The translations under genes were made by a program, and so were the position numbers. From Sciurus carolinensis (Eukaryota; Chordata; Mammalia; Rodentia; Sciuridae): a stretch of DNA of 64,000 nucleotides. Location of the stretch: positions 149,464,057 through 149,528,056 of the forward strand of contig NC_062219.1 of the NCBI RefSeq assembly GCF_902686445.1. The letters are read 5' to 3'. Below the pieces are notes generated by a model. That model did no database searches, was not told the DNA's origin, and worked only from the letters and a program-made list of their open reading frames with translations. This document shows, one piece after another, positions 1-10,253 of the stretch (within the stretch, counting starts at the first letter, position 1; every line of letters begins with the position of its first letter).

Positions 1-1460
1 TCCCAACCACATTCTGAGAAAATCTGCTTCAAGTATTACGTGGCTATTAAATTAGCACATTGGGGACTGGCAGAGAGGATGTGGCTAAGGATATTTAAGG
101 TAAGTTGTAAGAAGGATAAGAGAGGTGGGTAAAATTAACTTACCTATTTAAATGTTCCAGAAATTTGAAAAACTGAGCTGTGGAGAAAGAAAAAGCAAAG
201 AACCTACCCATTGCTAGTCAGCATAATTTTTCTTAGAAAATAGCATTATTTCTGCTTGATTTGATTTTGTGTTGTTAAGTTTGGAGGAAATGTTATTTAT
301 TATGTACACAGCTAAGCTTATGTAATTACCCACAAATGCTCTATTGTGGCGCACACAGCCAAACAACACCAAAGCTCGTTGCGTCAATTTGAAAGAGGGG
401 AAAATTAGCCATGTAATAGTTAATTCAATTTATGAAATTAAATGTGTATTAAAAATATGCCTGGTAAATATTACGCCATCTGCACATGCTCAAACAGTGA
501 GCCTGGTTAATATTTTATAGTTTATCTGATAAAGTTAACAAAAGAATTTAGTCAGAGTGGAGACATACACTGAATATTTCATCGCCTTCTTAATTGCAGA
601 ATACAGACAAGACATTTTTCCCTTTGGGAAAAATAAATGTTCAAAGTTATTACAGATGGAATCAGTTTGGCAATTAGGTTGAAACCCAACTGAAACCAAG
701 CAGAAATTGACGGCTACAAACATCACAATACCCAAGTATTTTCAGCCAACTCCATCAATTTACATGATGAAGCAGAATCCTTGATAGCAACGCTGTGTAA
801 CTCGGCTGCGGAGGTTATATTAACACTGGAGAAAAACTGGCTTTGTGCCTTTTTCCCAATAGTTAATTCACAGTCATCAAGAGCTGTCATTCTTATGCAC
901 AGCAGACAATATGATATACCTCAGGCTTTTCATTCTGACTTCTGATTTAAAGGTCTTCAGCTTGTGCTGTGGACCTTAACCTTGAAGCCAAGTGCAAATT
1001 AGCTTTAAATCAATGAAGCTGATTAAAGCTCCATTGTGGGTGAGCCCTTAATAGAAGGAGGAGCAGGAACCACTTGAAAACAGCAAAAGATTGGCCTCTC
1101 TTAACTGGGAACATATGTAATGCCTTGCAGCCCGGCTCCCCCTGACAAAACCATGAATGGTCTTAAGGCTATTTACCTGCTAAGAGAATGGAACCACATT
1201 TTCCAATTCAGTGCAAGAGGCCAAGTGAGAATCAAAGGTATTTTTCACAAGCACTAGAATATAAAAGGTTATTTTTCAAAGAAGCCAAGAGGGGAACATC
1301 AAAACATCTCCCCAGGAGAGACCAAGAGAACTGAGTTTCTATCGTGTGAAAGAATATATGTTTTAAAAGTACTTTGGGTTTCTGTTTTCTTCTGCATTTT
1401 TCAAAAAAAACAGAAGGTAGTTACAACTTCTGACCATCTACTTAAAAAAATATTTTTCTT
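1..1460. other. Unique AT-rich sequence, candidate conserved noncoding element(s)
   Basis: No gene or recognisable repeat is seen here. The stretch lacks A-tails and microsatellites and is rich in TAATT/ATTA homeodomain-type cores, especially at 300-540. At 1005-1040 there is a compact group with a TCF-like ATTAAAGC and a SOX-like CCATTGTG (1031-1038). This texture is typical of deeply conserved enhancers near developmental genes. Conservation is inferred from texture only; no alignment was made. Confidence 0.4.
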
Positions 1461-2500
1461 TCTCATAAATGAATTTATCTGCAAAGAATATGCCTAAAAA
1501 GGAGGAGCTTGCTCTGGAAGTGGTCAGGGTCTACTGCAGCCAAGGGCAGGGTTATTTATCCACACCCCACCGCCAGCACCCCGCCCAGAACTGCAGAAAA
1601 CATTTGGCCAGAGCCATTTACAGGTTCTTCCTAATTTCTCTGCGGCTATCACGGCCTGGACAAATTTCATTTTTATCAAAAAAAAACACTTTTTCCTTAA
1701 AAGAATATTTATCTTCAGAAATACTAAAAATATGAGGGTAGAAAGAATATTGTCAAGAGAGGCTCATTCTCATTACCCAACTTAACTCTTTAAGGCTGCC
1801 ATTCCATCTCCCTTGGGAGATCGCAGGAGGACCTTCTCCATCCCATCTGAAGTGTGAGTCCTTGTTCCTTTATTTCAGGCATAATGAGTTTAAAATTATG
1901 GGAAAGAAATTTTTACCAAATCCTCGGGAAACACAACATAAATGCAGGCGCTGACGAGCACCTGTCATTCAGCCAGGGGCGCCGCGGGCCTCCCAGAGCG
2001 CCGGGTACAGTGCCCACAGTCCTTGGGTGAGCTGCTGGCTTTCGGTCTACAGGGTGTGCGGGTGACCCAGAGAGCCCTGGTCCTCCTTACCTCCGCCTGG
2101 ACGGCATGCTCCTAAAAAGCCCTGCTTTGAAACCCTCAGATTTTCCTTTCCCATTTCCATCTAGGAAATTAATGGAGGAAGAACAAGAACCCAACTAGAA
2201 ACCTAACCACCTGCGGGTGACGGAAAACCGCTAACAGTCACCAAAGGCAGAGAAGGAGCAACAGAAAACGCAAGTCCACAGGAAATCAGAGTGGGTAGCT
2301 CCTTCCCCACTTTTGAACGTTCAAGGGCTGGTTCCCGCATGTCTTCCTACCTTCGAGTTTCCGGTGCTTACATTTACCGCACAAGACCAGGAGAAACAGA
2401 GATCTTGCCAGTGAACAGTTTTTAAAAAGAGAATCGAGAATAGGGAAAGGGGAGGCAGTAGGATGGAGAGAAAGAAAGGCAAGGCAACATTCAGGCAGGC
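1461..2500. other. Unique intergenic sequence with a small CpG-rich patch
   Basis: No gene is seen. A short frame at 1469-1735 has no recognisable content. CpGs cluster at about 1945-2010, where the sequence shifts abruptly from AT-rich to GC-rich. Nothing else identifiable is present. Confidence 0.45.
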
Positions 2501-2510
2501 TGAACTGAGA

Positions 2511-2598
2511 TCAGCTCAGGAGGCTGAGGCAGAAGAACCCCAAGTTCAAGGCCAGCCTCAGCCTGTCTCAAAACTGAAAAATAATTGCAAAAAAAAAG
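2511..2598 (+). mobile_element. B1-like SINE fragment (left half of a MEN-type SINE)
   Basis: The run 'ctcaggaggctgaggcag' followed by 'aagttcaaggccagcctcag' and 'cctgtctcaaaa' is the 7SL-derived half of the squirrel composite SINE. The ID half that normally follows is missing; the fragment ends in an A-rich run at 2588-2597. The 5' end is also truncated. Confidence 0.75.
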
Positions 2599-2699
2599 GA
2601 TGAACAGAGAACAAGTGGAATGCTGCTGATATCGCCGTTTACCCGTGATGAGTTCTGTTCCCTCTAATGTTGAAGTCTGAACACTAGAGAAGCACGCCA

Positions 2700-3170
2700 A
2701 GGCAAGCATATTAAGCAGATTTTATTTAAAAGTAGTAATAACGCAGACTTCTCCCGAGGGAGAGAAGGGGGCCATGGCTGATGTTCTAAAGTCCCAAGAA
2801 GTGAGCACGCCCTACATCTTTTATAGGCTAAGGTCTCTTTTGTTCTCCAGTTCTATTCCCCCTTATCGCTCCTTCCTGCCTAGTGACTAGGCCCGGTTTT
2901 GCAGGTGAGATGCAAAAAGTGAGAAGCTCATGGGCAGGGGAGGGCCAAAGCAATTCAGCCAGGCAAGGGCCCAGGGGGCATCCATTAGCAGCTCCCTGCC
3001 TGTAGTCCCTGACAAGGGCAGGCAAATCTGGTAATCAATGGGCTCCGGAGATCCTTGACATTCCATTCTCCCAGAGGTGAGGCAGATGGCTTTCATGGCC
3101 TCCATTTCCTCAATTTGACCCGATCCCCTATTTCTCCACTAACTGCCTGTCCCCAGTTCTGGCTGCACTG
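2700..3170 (-). mobile_element. Possible endogenous retrovirus LTR, antisense
   Basis: Near the left end there is 'ttttattt', a reverse-complemented AATAAA signal, followed by C/T-rich and G-rich blocks reminiscent of rodent ERVK-type LTRs read backwards. I see no clear target-site duplication or TG...CA ends and no internal retroviral sequence. The assignment is tentative; unique sequence is the alternative. Confidence 0.3.
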
Positions 3171-4736
3171 CTCCAGATGAGCGTCAATCGCAACCAAGGG
3201 GGACTGAGCTCTCGTCACAGACTCAGGGTTGCAGGGTCCTTGCCATTCCTAAGCTGTGGACGCGGGCCTCAGCCCGAGACCGCAGAATCTACAAGTGAGC
3301 ATCAGCATGACTTCTTCAACCACAACTGCTCTCTGTCATCAACAGGATATTGTGAAAGCAAGCAAATTATCTGTCAGACGCTGACATCTCTGGAAAGAGC
3401 CAGCCTCTGGATGCAAGCTGTAATTACGGCTGTGGCCGGTGGTGATGAAGAGGATGACAGTAATGGCAATCAGGCGGCCATGGCCATTTCCACTCAGAAT
3501 CTCCTGCAGCAGAACTGTCTCCTCTGTGAGGCCGGAGCGCTTTCCAAATTCCATTAACTCTCACCTGTGTTTTAATTAACCATCATCTAGAGTAACGCTG
3601 AAAAGGATTTTAGAGGCTGCTGATAAAATGAAAACAAAATTAAATGGCTACATAACTTTCATCTGACCCTGGGGGGAAATCCATTTCCATACTCTCATCT
3701 CACTTGCTCACGACACCAACTTGTGTGGACGCACCCGGTCCTTCCTAGGACTCACAGTGGGATGGAATTCAAGAAGGCTTCCTTGCCCCCAAACATCTCC
3801 CTTGCCCAGACAGAAAAATATCTAACGATCTGTCATTAACGGTCTGTTCCTTTGGATTTCTCAGCAACCAGATATCCTTTTTTTTTTTTTTTAATGCAAA
3901 TGCTTCTGGAAGATTCACATCCTCAAAATACCTTTGGTTTTGTTATCTGGCGTTTGACCTCTGTGAGAAGGTACTCCTGGATACACAGAACGATTAGTCA
4001 TCTGAAAAATGGAGGTGGAACCAGAGTAAAGGTAAAAATGATTTAAAATTAAATCATTTTGAAGGCCTGGCTTAAGACAGACTAACTCTGGTTACAAGGT
4101 ACAAAACTGCAAATCCAGAAATGGACTCAAAATAGAGCGTTTTATTCTGGGGCTTGAAGGAAAATCAATCTGCGGTGAGCCCCGTGGTCCTGCTCAACCT
4201 TCTCCTGCTGGATTCGAAGCAGGGAGTCAGTGATTCCCCACCACCGTTCCGACTTGCAACCACAGAACTAGAGGAAGATGTTCTAGAATGGCTAGAGGGC
4301 GGAGCACCCGTTACAGAGGGAGGAGACGCACGCCTCACCCTGCCACTGGCACCTCATTGACTAAGTTCTTCCTGCAAGTCAGGCTGGTCCTCTGCCACCA
4401 GGCCCTCCCTCCTCAGAGGGCACGGAGAGGGGCGGCATCTCTCTAAGGACCCGCTGTGCTTCCCTCAAGTGAGGATGCCAACAAGGATTCAGAACTGTTT
4501 TCTTAAGGCCCTTCCTGCATCACAGAAAGCAAAGGGAAACTTGTTTGGGCCTTGAACCCTGGAGGGGAAGAAGGCTAGCTCTGCCGCAGACCTGGGCGGA
4601 GTTCAAGGCTTGGCTCCAAAACAAGGCTCATTAGTCAGAGGCACAGCCGGAGCAAGGTCACCAAGTCAGACTGCACCTCTCACCTCAGACAGACCCCTGG
4701 GTTCACCCCAGGAGCAGCAGAGCAGGAACAGGGCTC
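3171..4736. other. Unique intergenic sequence
   Basis: No gene is recognised. Open frames such as 3177-3557 are short and domain-free. At 3560-3680 the sequence is AT-rich and could be a conserved element. A weak MIR-like resemblance at about 3930-4020 is not strong enough to call. A small perfect inverted repeat lies at 4035-4060. Confidence 0.45.
4035..4060. repeat. Perfect 12-bp inverted repeat with 2-nt spacer
   Basis: The left arm AAAATGATTTAA and right arm TTAAATCATTTT are exact reverse complements separated by AA. It is AT-only except for one G and one C. It could be a dimeric homeodomain or POU binding site, or a small cruciform; function is unknown. Confidence 0.7.
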
Positions 4737-4770
4737 TGTGTGTGTGTGTGTGTATGTGTGCGCGCGCGCG
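4737..4770. repeat. (TG)n-(CG)n microsatellite, Z-DNA type
   Basis: The tract is strictly alternating pyrimidine-purine for 34 bp: a TG run, one TATG interruption, TGTG, then five CG steps at 4761-4770. A second short TG run follows at about 4862-4871. The CG half is unusual because methylated CpG runs normally decay. Confidence 0.9.
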
Positions 4771-7474
4771 TCACACGAGGACAGAAACAGGAACCATCCC
4801 CAGGCTATGGGTGCTGCACCACCCGGAGTCTCGCCTGCAGCAGGCTCGTGCTTTGCATTCCTGTGTGTGTGGCATTTCTGTCCCCACACCAGCGGACGCC
4901 ATCCGCCTGGAGAAGCCAGACTGAAGCACGGGAGCCATGGTCTCAAGTATCTTGAACCTCGGGATCCACAAGGTGTCCGCGCAGGACCCAGTCTGTCCCT
5001 CCTCTCCCCCCACGGTCTGCACAACTGGCTGCTCTCCTGCTCCACTCCACCCCGACCTGCCCTCTCCGTTACGCACTCGGTCCAGGACCGGGGTCTCCGT
5101 GTGAGTTGCAAACGTGGCTCCGTCACGTGCCCCCGCCCGGATCTCGATCGCCCCTCCTCTTTCCCCATCACACCCTCCACGTTTCCCCCGGGAAAGCTTC
5201 AAGTAGCTCAGCTGGTTTGGGCTTTGAAAATCTTCAAGTCAGGATGAACTCCAGCTGAGGTTTGTGGCCAGGTGTCCCCTCTCTAGGTAAGTCATGTTGA
5301 CAAAGGACGCCATCTAAGAAGCCACTTTTTGACAGTGGCAGCAGGGCCACAGGCAGCTGGGTGGCTCACCTCTGTCTCATGTTCTCCCAGATGGTCAGAG
5401 CATGGCTTGCTCTTGGCAACCACCGCCTGGCTGGATGGTACTTAGGCTCCCCACTGGCCCTGAGGAACGTGTGTACGTCTATCTTCTGACCCACAAACCG
5501 CCAGAGAGAGGGTTCATAAGACCACCTAAAGTCCGTGGCGCTCTGGCTCATATGCTGCTTCGGGGACAAGGAGCCGTTTTTAAATGCAAAGTGACTCACT
5601 AGATCTCGTTCCAGGTGGCTTATGAAGAGAAAGGGAACCAACCAAGGGAATCTTGCTTTTATGGGTCAGCCTCAGGGAAAACAGGACAAAACCAATTGAT
5701 TTCCAAGAAGAAAGATTCTCCCTGCACACATTCAGTACATATATATTGCAAAAACACACTTCGCAGTGTGCCTTTAAAATAACTGAATCCTACACTGAAA
5801 TGCTGAAACAGGAAATCGCCTTTCACAGATGCTGCCTAAGAACCGTGGACCCCAGAATAGGAACTTAAGCCTTCTAATGCCTTGATGCTGCTATGAGACA
5901 CAAAGTGCCACTTAACATCAACATATCTAAACTTAACCGTAAAGGATAGGGGGTTTTTATTAGCTGATTTGATTGAACAAAACATTTATTATGTATATTT
6001 AATTTTGTATTGGTTTTTATTGCTGTTAAATAGAAACTGTACAATACTCTACAAATATCTTCCAAATATTTAAAATAAGTTCAAACCAACTATGACAGAA
6101 AGATGTATGTATATATTACCAAACAGCATACATGATGGGAAATGAGATGACTTATATCCTAGTCTACCTAAAATATAGAGGAACCTCACCAACACACAGT
6201 CATATCATTACTTGCCTCTGATTTGGAAAATGGTGATCAGCTTCCCCAAACTCCTCACTCACCCCAACTCCAAAGAGCTGAAAAGAAAGGAAACAAATGA
6301 ACAGTGATTCCAGGTTAATTATTTTACCTACAGATACTGAAAGTGTCATTTTTTATCACCTACTTTTTTTTTAAATAAGGACATTTTAGAATTTGGTAAA
6401 AACCTAAATGGACTCTGCTGCAAGTTGACAGTTATAACAAAAAAAGAAAAGAAAGCTTTACTCTTGTACAAGGCAACATGTAGGAAACATTTATTACGAA
6501 AACTCAAACTAACACTGGAGAAAGATCTATATTTAGCAAAGGAAGAGCCAATAAACTTAAAACTGTGAAAAATAAAATATGCCGTTTCCCTCCTCCCAGG
6601 AATTAATGAACAATCTATGTACCAGGTACTCACAGCTTCCTCTTTTTTCCAAACCAGACCTTGGGACTCATACAAGTCAATCAAGAACGTGCAGTTTGAC
6701 AGGGTGAGAAAGGCGAAGAAGCTAACCTTCCTGCCTGGGAAGGTTCCACCCCATGGAGGACAGACAAGGGTGTTCGGCAGAGGGCGGGCAAAGCCCCAGC
6801 GAGTCTACTAAGTGCCGCTATCGCTGGGAAATCTAAAAGGGTGATAATGTGAATCACAAGAGAAGTGCAATAGGGCAGCTATTTGAAATTTGTTTTTCAC
6901 ACATTTCGTGCAAAAACAACCGGCTCTTAGGAGAAAGGTCGATCCACCCACAAGTTAATCTCCAATCAAGCAGCACTTGGAGAATCCAAATGTGATTGCA
7001 GATCTCTCACAGGCCAAGACCAAGGGGTTTTTCCTCTCCATCTGCCTATGAGGACAGCGTTCTACATCCGTCAGGGTCAGGGTTGAAGTGCAGGCTGGGT
7101 GCTGGGCTGCTGCTGAACTCCTTCACTTCCCCCAGGACACCACAGTAGAGTTCAACCAGTTAAGCTGCGAGCACACCACGCATGCGCACGCGCACACCGC
7201 CTGCGCTGTGGTAGCTCGCAGGGTCCGGCCCAACCTCCCTGAGCGGTGACCTTCAGACGTCAGGCTCCCTTTCCGACCTTATTCATCCCCCGAAGCCCTG
7301 GCAGGGGGCTTCTCGGCATGCCCGACTGCCGCCTGGGCCCTGATAACCAGGCACAGCAGGACCAGGGAAGAGCGAAACGCAATTAGCACAGGCTGTCCTT
7401 GCTCCTGTACGGTTAAGTCCGACCCTGAAACTTCCCTTACACTGACACCTGTCATTGTATCCTAATTTCCTTTT
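4771..7474. other. Unique intergenic sequence, GC-rich then AT-rich
   Basis: No gene is recognised. At 4900-5180 the sequence is GC-rich with scattered CpGs, and several overlapping frames of 140-169 codons on both strands reflect low stop-codon density. From 5640 to 6600 it is AT-rich with no clear repeat. At 7160-7260 CpGs return, including an NRF1-like site. Confidence 0.45.
7179..7192. promoter_or_regulatory. NRF1-like motif in a small CpG cluster
   Basis: The bases 'cgcatgcgcacgcg' contain GCATGCGC, the core of the palindromic NRF1 recognition sequence. It sits in a local CpG cluster (about 7165-7260). No transcript evidence is available; the motif could also be a decayed CA/CG microsatellite. 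Confidence 0.35.
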
Positions 7475-8090
7475 CAAAATAATTGCTATTTTAAATTATC
7501 AAATATAATACACAGGAAAATGCGCATGAAACCAATGCACAACTTGATGAACTGTTGACACCAACACAACCCACCTTGAGGCCAGACATACACACTCCTA
7601 GACTTGCTGCTTCTTGAATACAAGTGCCTCCCTTCCTACGATTGTCACCAGTGTCCCTGAAACGCCTTATATTCACTTCTCTGACTTTCCTTAAGACTTT
7701 CTTATATACTAAAACATGAAGTGTTTTTTGTTAATGTAATTCAATTTATACAGAGCAAATTTCACCCTATCTGGCTTATTTTGTTCCATATTATTTAGCA
7801 GGCTGATGTGTACTGCTTTGCATATTTGTAACTTGTTCATTTTTATGGCTGCATACTATTCCAATGTCTGAGTATTCACAATTGACTGATTCATTTGATT
7901 GTTGATGCATATTTAGACTTGTTTTTAATGTACACACATACACATGCACACATACACACACACTCTTTGGTCCATTAAAATGCAATTTGAAAGCAGTAGC
8001 TTGTGGGGGACCATTACAGAAGAGTGGAATTACTAGTTCATAGGACATATACATGTTTCTCTGTACTGGATACAGGCAAAAATGTTCCTA
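7475..8090 (-). mobile_element. Old LINE-1 3' region (L1M type), antisense
   Basis: Read on the + strand, this follows the reverse complement of an old mammalian L1 3' portion. Landmarks are 'atacacaggaaaatgcgcat', 'aacttgatgaactgttgaca', 'tatctggcttattttgttcc', 'ttttatggctgcatactatt' and 'agagtggaattactagttca'. It is heavily diverged and has no open reading frame. A CA-rich stretch at 7930-7962 lies inside it. Confidence 0.75.
7930..7962. repeat. Imperfect (CA)n microsatellite
   Basis: Alternating CA with AT and TG interruptions, embedded in the antisense L1 piece. Confidence 0.8.
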
Positions 8091-8399
8091 ATGCAGGAGG
8101 GTTCTCGTTGCTGTACCCTCCCGACTTCTCTTAGGGGATCTGCTTGTTTGTTTTGCTCTTTGGTTCCTGGCCTACTTGCTGGCCTGGCTGGTGCTCCTCT
8201 CCTGAGTCTACAGAGTGGTTCGAGGAGAAGCCCTCGCTGAACTTTCCGTGCCTCTTACAACTCACAATCGCTGACTCAAAGATCCGAACAGACCTGTCAC
8301 CGAGATGAGAGGAGCACAGCAGTGTTGTCGCCTGTAAATCAAATAAACACGAGATGGTAGACAACGCCAACTCTTATGAGTGTGTCTGAGAAAATGAAT
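8091..8399. other. Unique intergenic sequence
   Basis: No gene or repeat is recognised between the L1 relic and the CpG-rich island. Confidence 0.45.
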
Positions 8400-8965
8400 C
8401 GCAATGAAGAGTAAATCCGGGGAAAGCGGCGTGGGAATGAAGTGCAGAAGAAGCCGAGTCTCCCTCCCGCCGCCTCCTGCTCAAGGCTGGCGCAGGCCCT
8501 GCGGGCCGCCTGGGCGCTTAAGCGGGAGACTTCTTTCCCTTGACAGGTTCCCGCCGAGCGCCATGAACAGGGCTTGGCTGTGAGCTCACCTGCAGGAAGC
8601 GTGTCTCTGGCGACTTCCACGTACACAGGGCTCTGCTCCACCGGGCTCTGTGGGAGGACTGCGAACCTGTCGCCTGCGCCCCGCCCCTGTTTTCCACTTG
8701 GACCGGCGGCAGGAATGAGAACTTCTGCAGGCGAAGGAGCTCGTCCGTCAACGCACACCTCTGCCGCCCCTGACGCATCGGGATCCTGCTTCCTACCGCG
8801 ACCCCCTGGGTACCAGAACCCATCAAGAGTCTCTTCCTTCGCTGCTGGGAGATCGCTGGTGTTGGAAGTTCCAAGCCTTCAGCCGGTGTTCCCGCCGCAG
8901 CCTCGGGCAGCCAGATCAACAGCCCCCGGGAGCAGTCCGCTGGGAAACCTGGCATCGCCGTCGAC
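8400..8965. promoter_or_regulatory. Orphan CpG island
   Basis: I count about 45 CpG dinucleotides in roughly 560 bp of GC-rich sequence, close to the unsuppressed expectation and far above flanking DNA. Overlapping open frames on both strands (159 and 141 codons) have no recognisable domains and are expected in stop-poor GC-rich DNA. No TATA box or clear first exon was identified. Either a distal promoter or enhancer CpG island, or a GC-biased conversion patch, would fit. Confidence 0.55.
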
Positions 8966-9388
8966 TGGAATACCTTGGATTGGCCACCTTTCCACATGAC
9001 CTGCTCACAGACACAGGAGGTGATTTTAGACGCACCGAGAGGCCTTGGGCTGGTGGCTCACGAGATCACATCTATTCAAGAAACTGTTTTAAATGCACAC
9101 AGGTCCCAAAGATTCTAGTTTCAGAGTGTAGAGTAACGTGTATTTCTAAAAATTACTCTGGTGACTTGGAAACATAAGTAATGCTCAAAAACAATGAAAT
9201 AAGAAAGGAGTAGAAACCTGAAATTAAAAAAAAAAGCAAAAGCCAAGAGGACCCATCTCTTAAATTCGAGCTCTTTCGAAGGCTATTAGCATTGCAGTTC
9301 ATAAGTCAGATTTCTGGTGTGGTATGCCCAGGGCACCCTGCATCGCCCCCAGCCCCCTCCTAGCCACTGTAATCAACAAATATGATGG
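8966..9388. other. Unique intergenic sequence
   Basis: No gene is recognised. The only simple feature is a short A-run at about 9225-9234. The final bases 9378-9388 form the left target-site duplication of the SINE that follows. Confidence 0.45.
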
Positions 9389-9647
9389 AGGCAGGCACAG
9401 AGATGCACACCTGTAACCCCAGCAGCTCAGGAGGCTGAGGCAGGAGGATCACAAGTTCAAAGCCAGCCTCAGCAACTTAGCAAGACCCTGTCTCAAATTT
9501 TTAAAAAATAGTTTAAAATATTTTAAAAGGACTGCTGGTGATGTGGCTCAGAGGTTAAGTGCCTCTGGATTCAATCCCTGGTAACAAAAAAAAAAAAAAA
9601 AAAGGGAAGGGAAGGGGGAGGGGGAGGGGAGGGGAGGGGAGGGGTAG
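9389..9647 (+). mobile_element. Complete MEN-type composite SINE (B1-like + ID)
   Basis: The 7SL-derived half includes 'ctcaggaggctgaggcagga' and 'agaccctgtctcaaa'. An AT-rich linker is followed by the ID half with the A-box region 'tgtggctcagaggttaagtg' and a B-box-like 'ggattcaatccctgg'. The element is bracketed by an 11-bp target-site duplication, AAATATGATGG at 9378-9388 and AAATATAATGG at 9648-9658 (one mismatch). The A-tail at 9584-9603 is extended by a G-rich array that also lies inside the duplication. Confidence 0.92.
9604..9644. repeat. (GGGGA)n-type G-rich microsatellite in SINE tail
   Basis: Eight consecutive G-tracts of 3-5 bases are separated by one or two A residues, a strong G-quadruplex pattern. 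Because it lies inside the SINE's target-site duplications it must have grown from the A-tail after, or been copied with, insertion. Confidence 0.9.
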
Positions 9648-9658
9648 AAATATAATGG

Positions 9659-10081
9659 TGAGCTTCTCAGGATGAATCCCACTTCTGTGCACAAGGGACC
9701 TATCCCCCTTTGTCCTTTTCCACAACACCTAGGGCTTTGTTTCTGAGGGGTTAGTAACTGCATTCCGCTGTGCTCTGTTCTATAAGAACCTTGGTTATAT
9801 CCAAACATTCTGCTTCATTGTACTTTTCCAAAATTGAAGAACTGAACCGAGGAACCAAATTGGTCAACTGTTAAGTTTTGTTTTTAAAGCCACAATAACT
9901 TTAATGTACTTCTTTCTTTGAAGAAAACTCTTACTTGTGCTCTATTAAAAATGGAACAATTCTGGGTTGGGGATGAAGCTCACCAGGAAAGCCCAGGAGC
10001 AAACACTCCTCCATAATGGGCAAAAGGATAAAAAGGAACAATTCACAAAAGCTGTATGCAAAATTTTATATAAAAACTTGG

Positions 10082-10086
<5 letters not shown>
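9659..10086. other. Unique intergenic sequence
   Basis: No gene is recognised. 'ggttggggatgaagctcacc' at about 9965 faintly resembles the start of an ID SINE but cannot be followed further. Confidence 0.4.

Positions 10087-10123
<37 letters not shown>
10087..10123. repeat. (TA)n microsatellite
   Basis: A pure TA run of about 37 bp immediately downstream (in element orientation) of the antisense ID SINE, so probably derived from its A-rich 3' tail. Confidence 0.92.
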
Positions 10124-10126
<3 letters not shown>

Positions 10127-10137
10127 GTACTTTGTTT

Positions 10138-10253
10138 TAGTTGTAGGTGGACACGATATCTTCATTTTACTGTTATGTGGTGTTGAGGCTGGAACCCAGG
10201 GCCTCACGCATGCTAGGTGAGCGCTCTACCACTGAGCCACAACCTCAGCCCAG
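10138..10253 (-). mobile_element. ID SINE (sciurid type), antisense
   Basis: On the - strand it reads as a tRNA-derived ID element: 'gggctgaggttgtggctcag' start, 'gtagagcgctcacctagcat' body, a B-box-like 'ctgggttccagcctcaacac', then the squirrel 3' unit 'gtgtccacctacaact'. The same 3' unit ends the element at 14948, which supports one family. Confidence 0.9.

Noticed and set aside
3925..4030. MIR-like phrases around 'gacctctgtgagaaggtact'
   Set aside because: Too diverged to separate from chance.
4680..5247. Overlapping frames of 166, 169 and 143 codons on both strands
   Set aside because: They start in or near a TG/CG microsatellite, read through it in different frames, and have no recognisable domain.
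9963..10035. ID-SINE-like opening 'ggttggggatgaagctcacc'
   Set aside because: The resemblance stops after about 20 bases; no B-box or tail could be followed.
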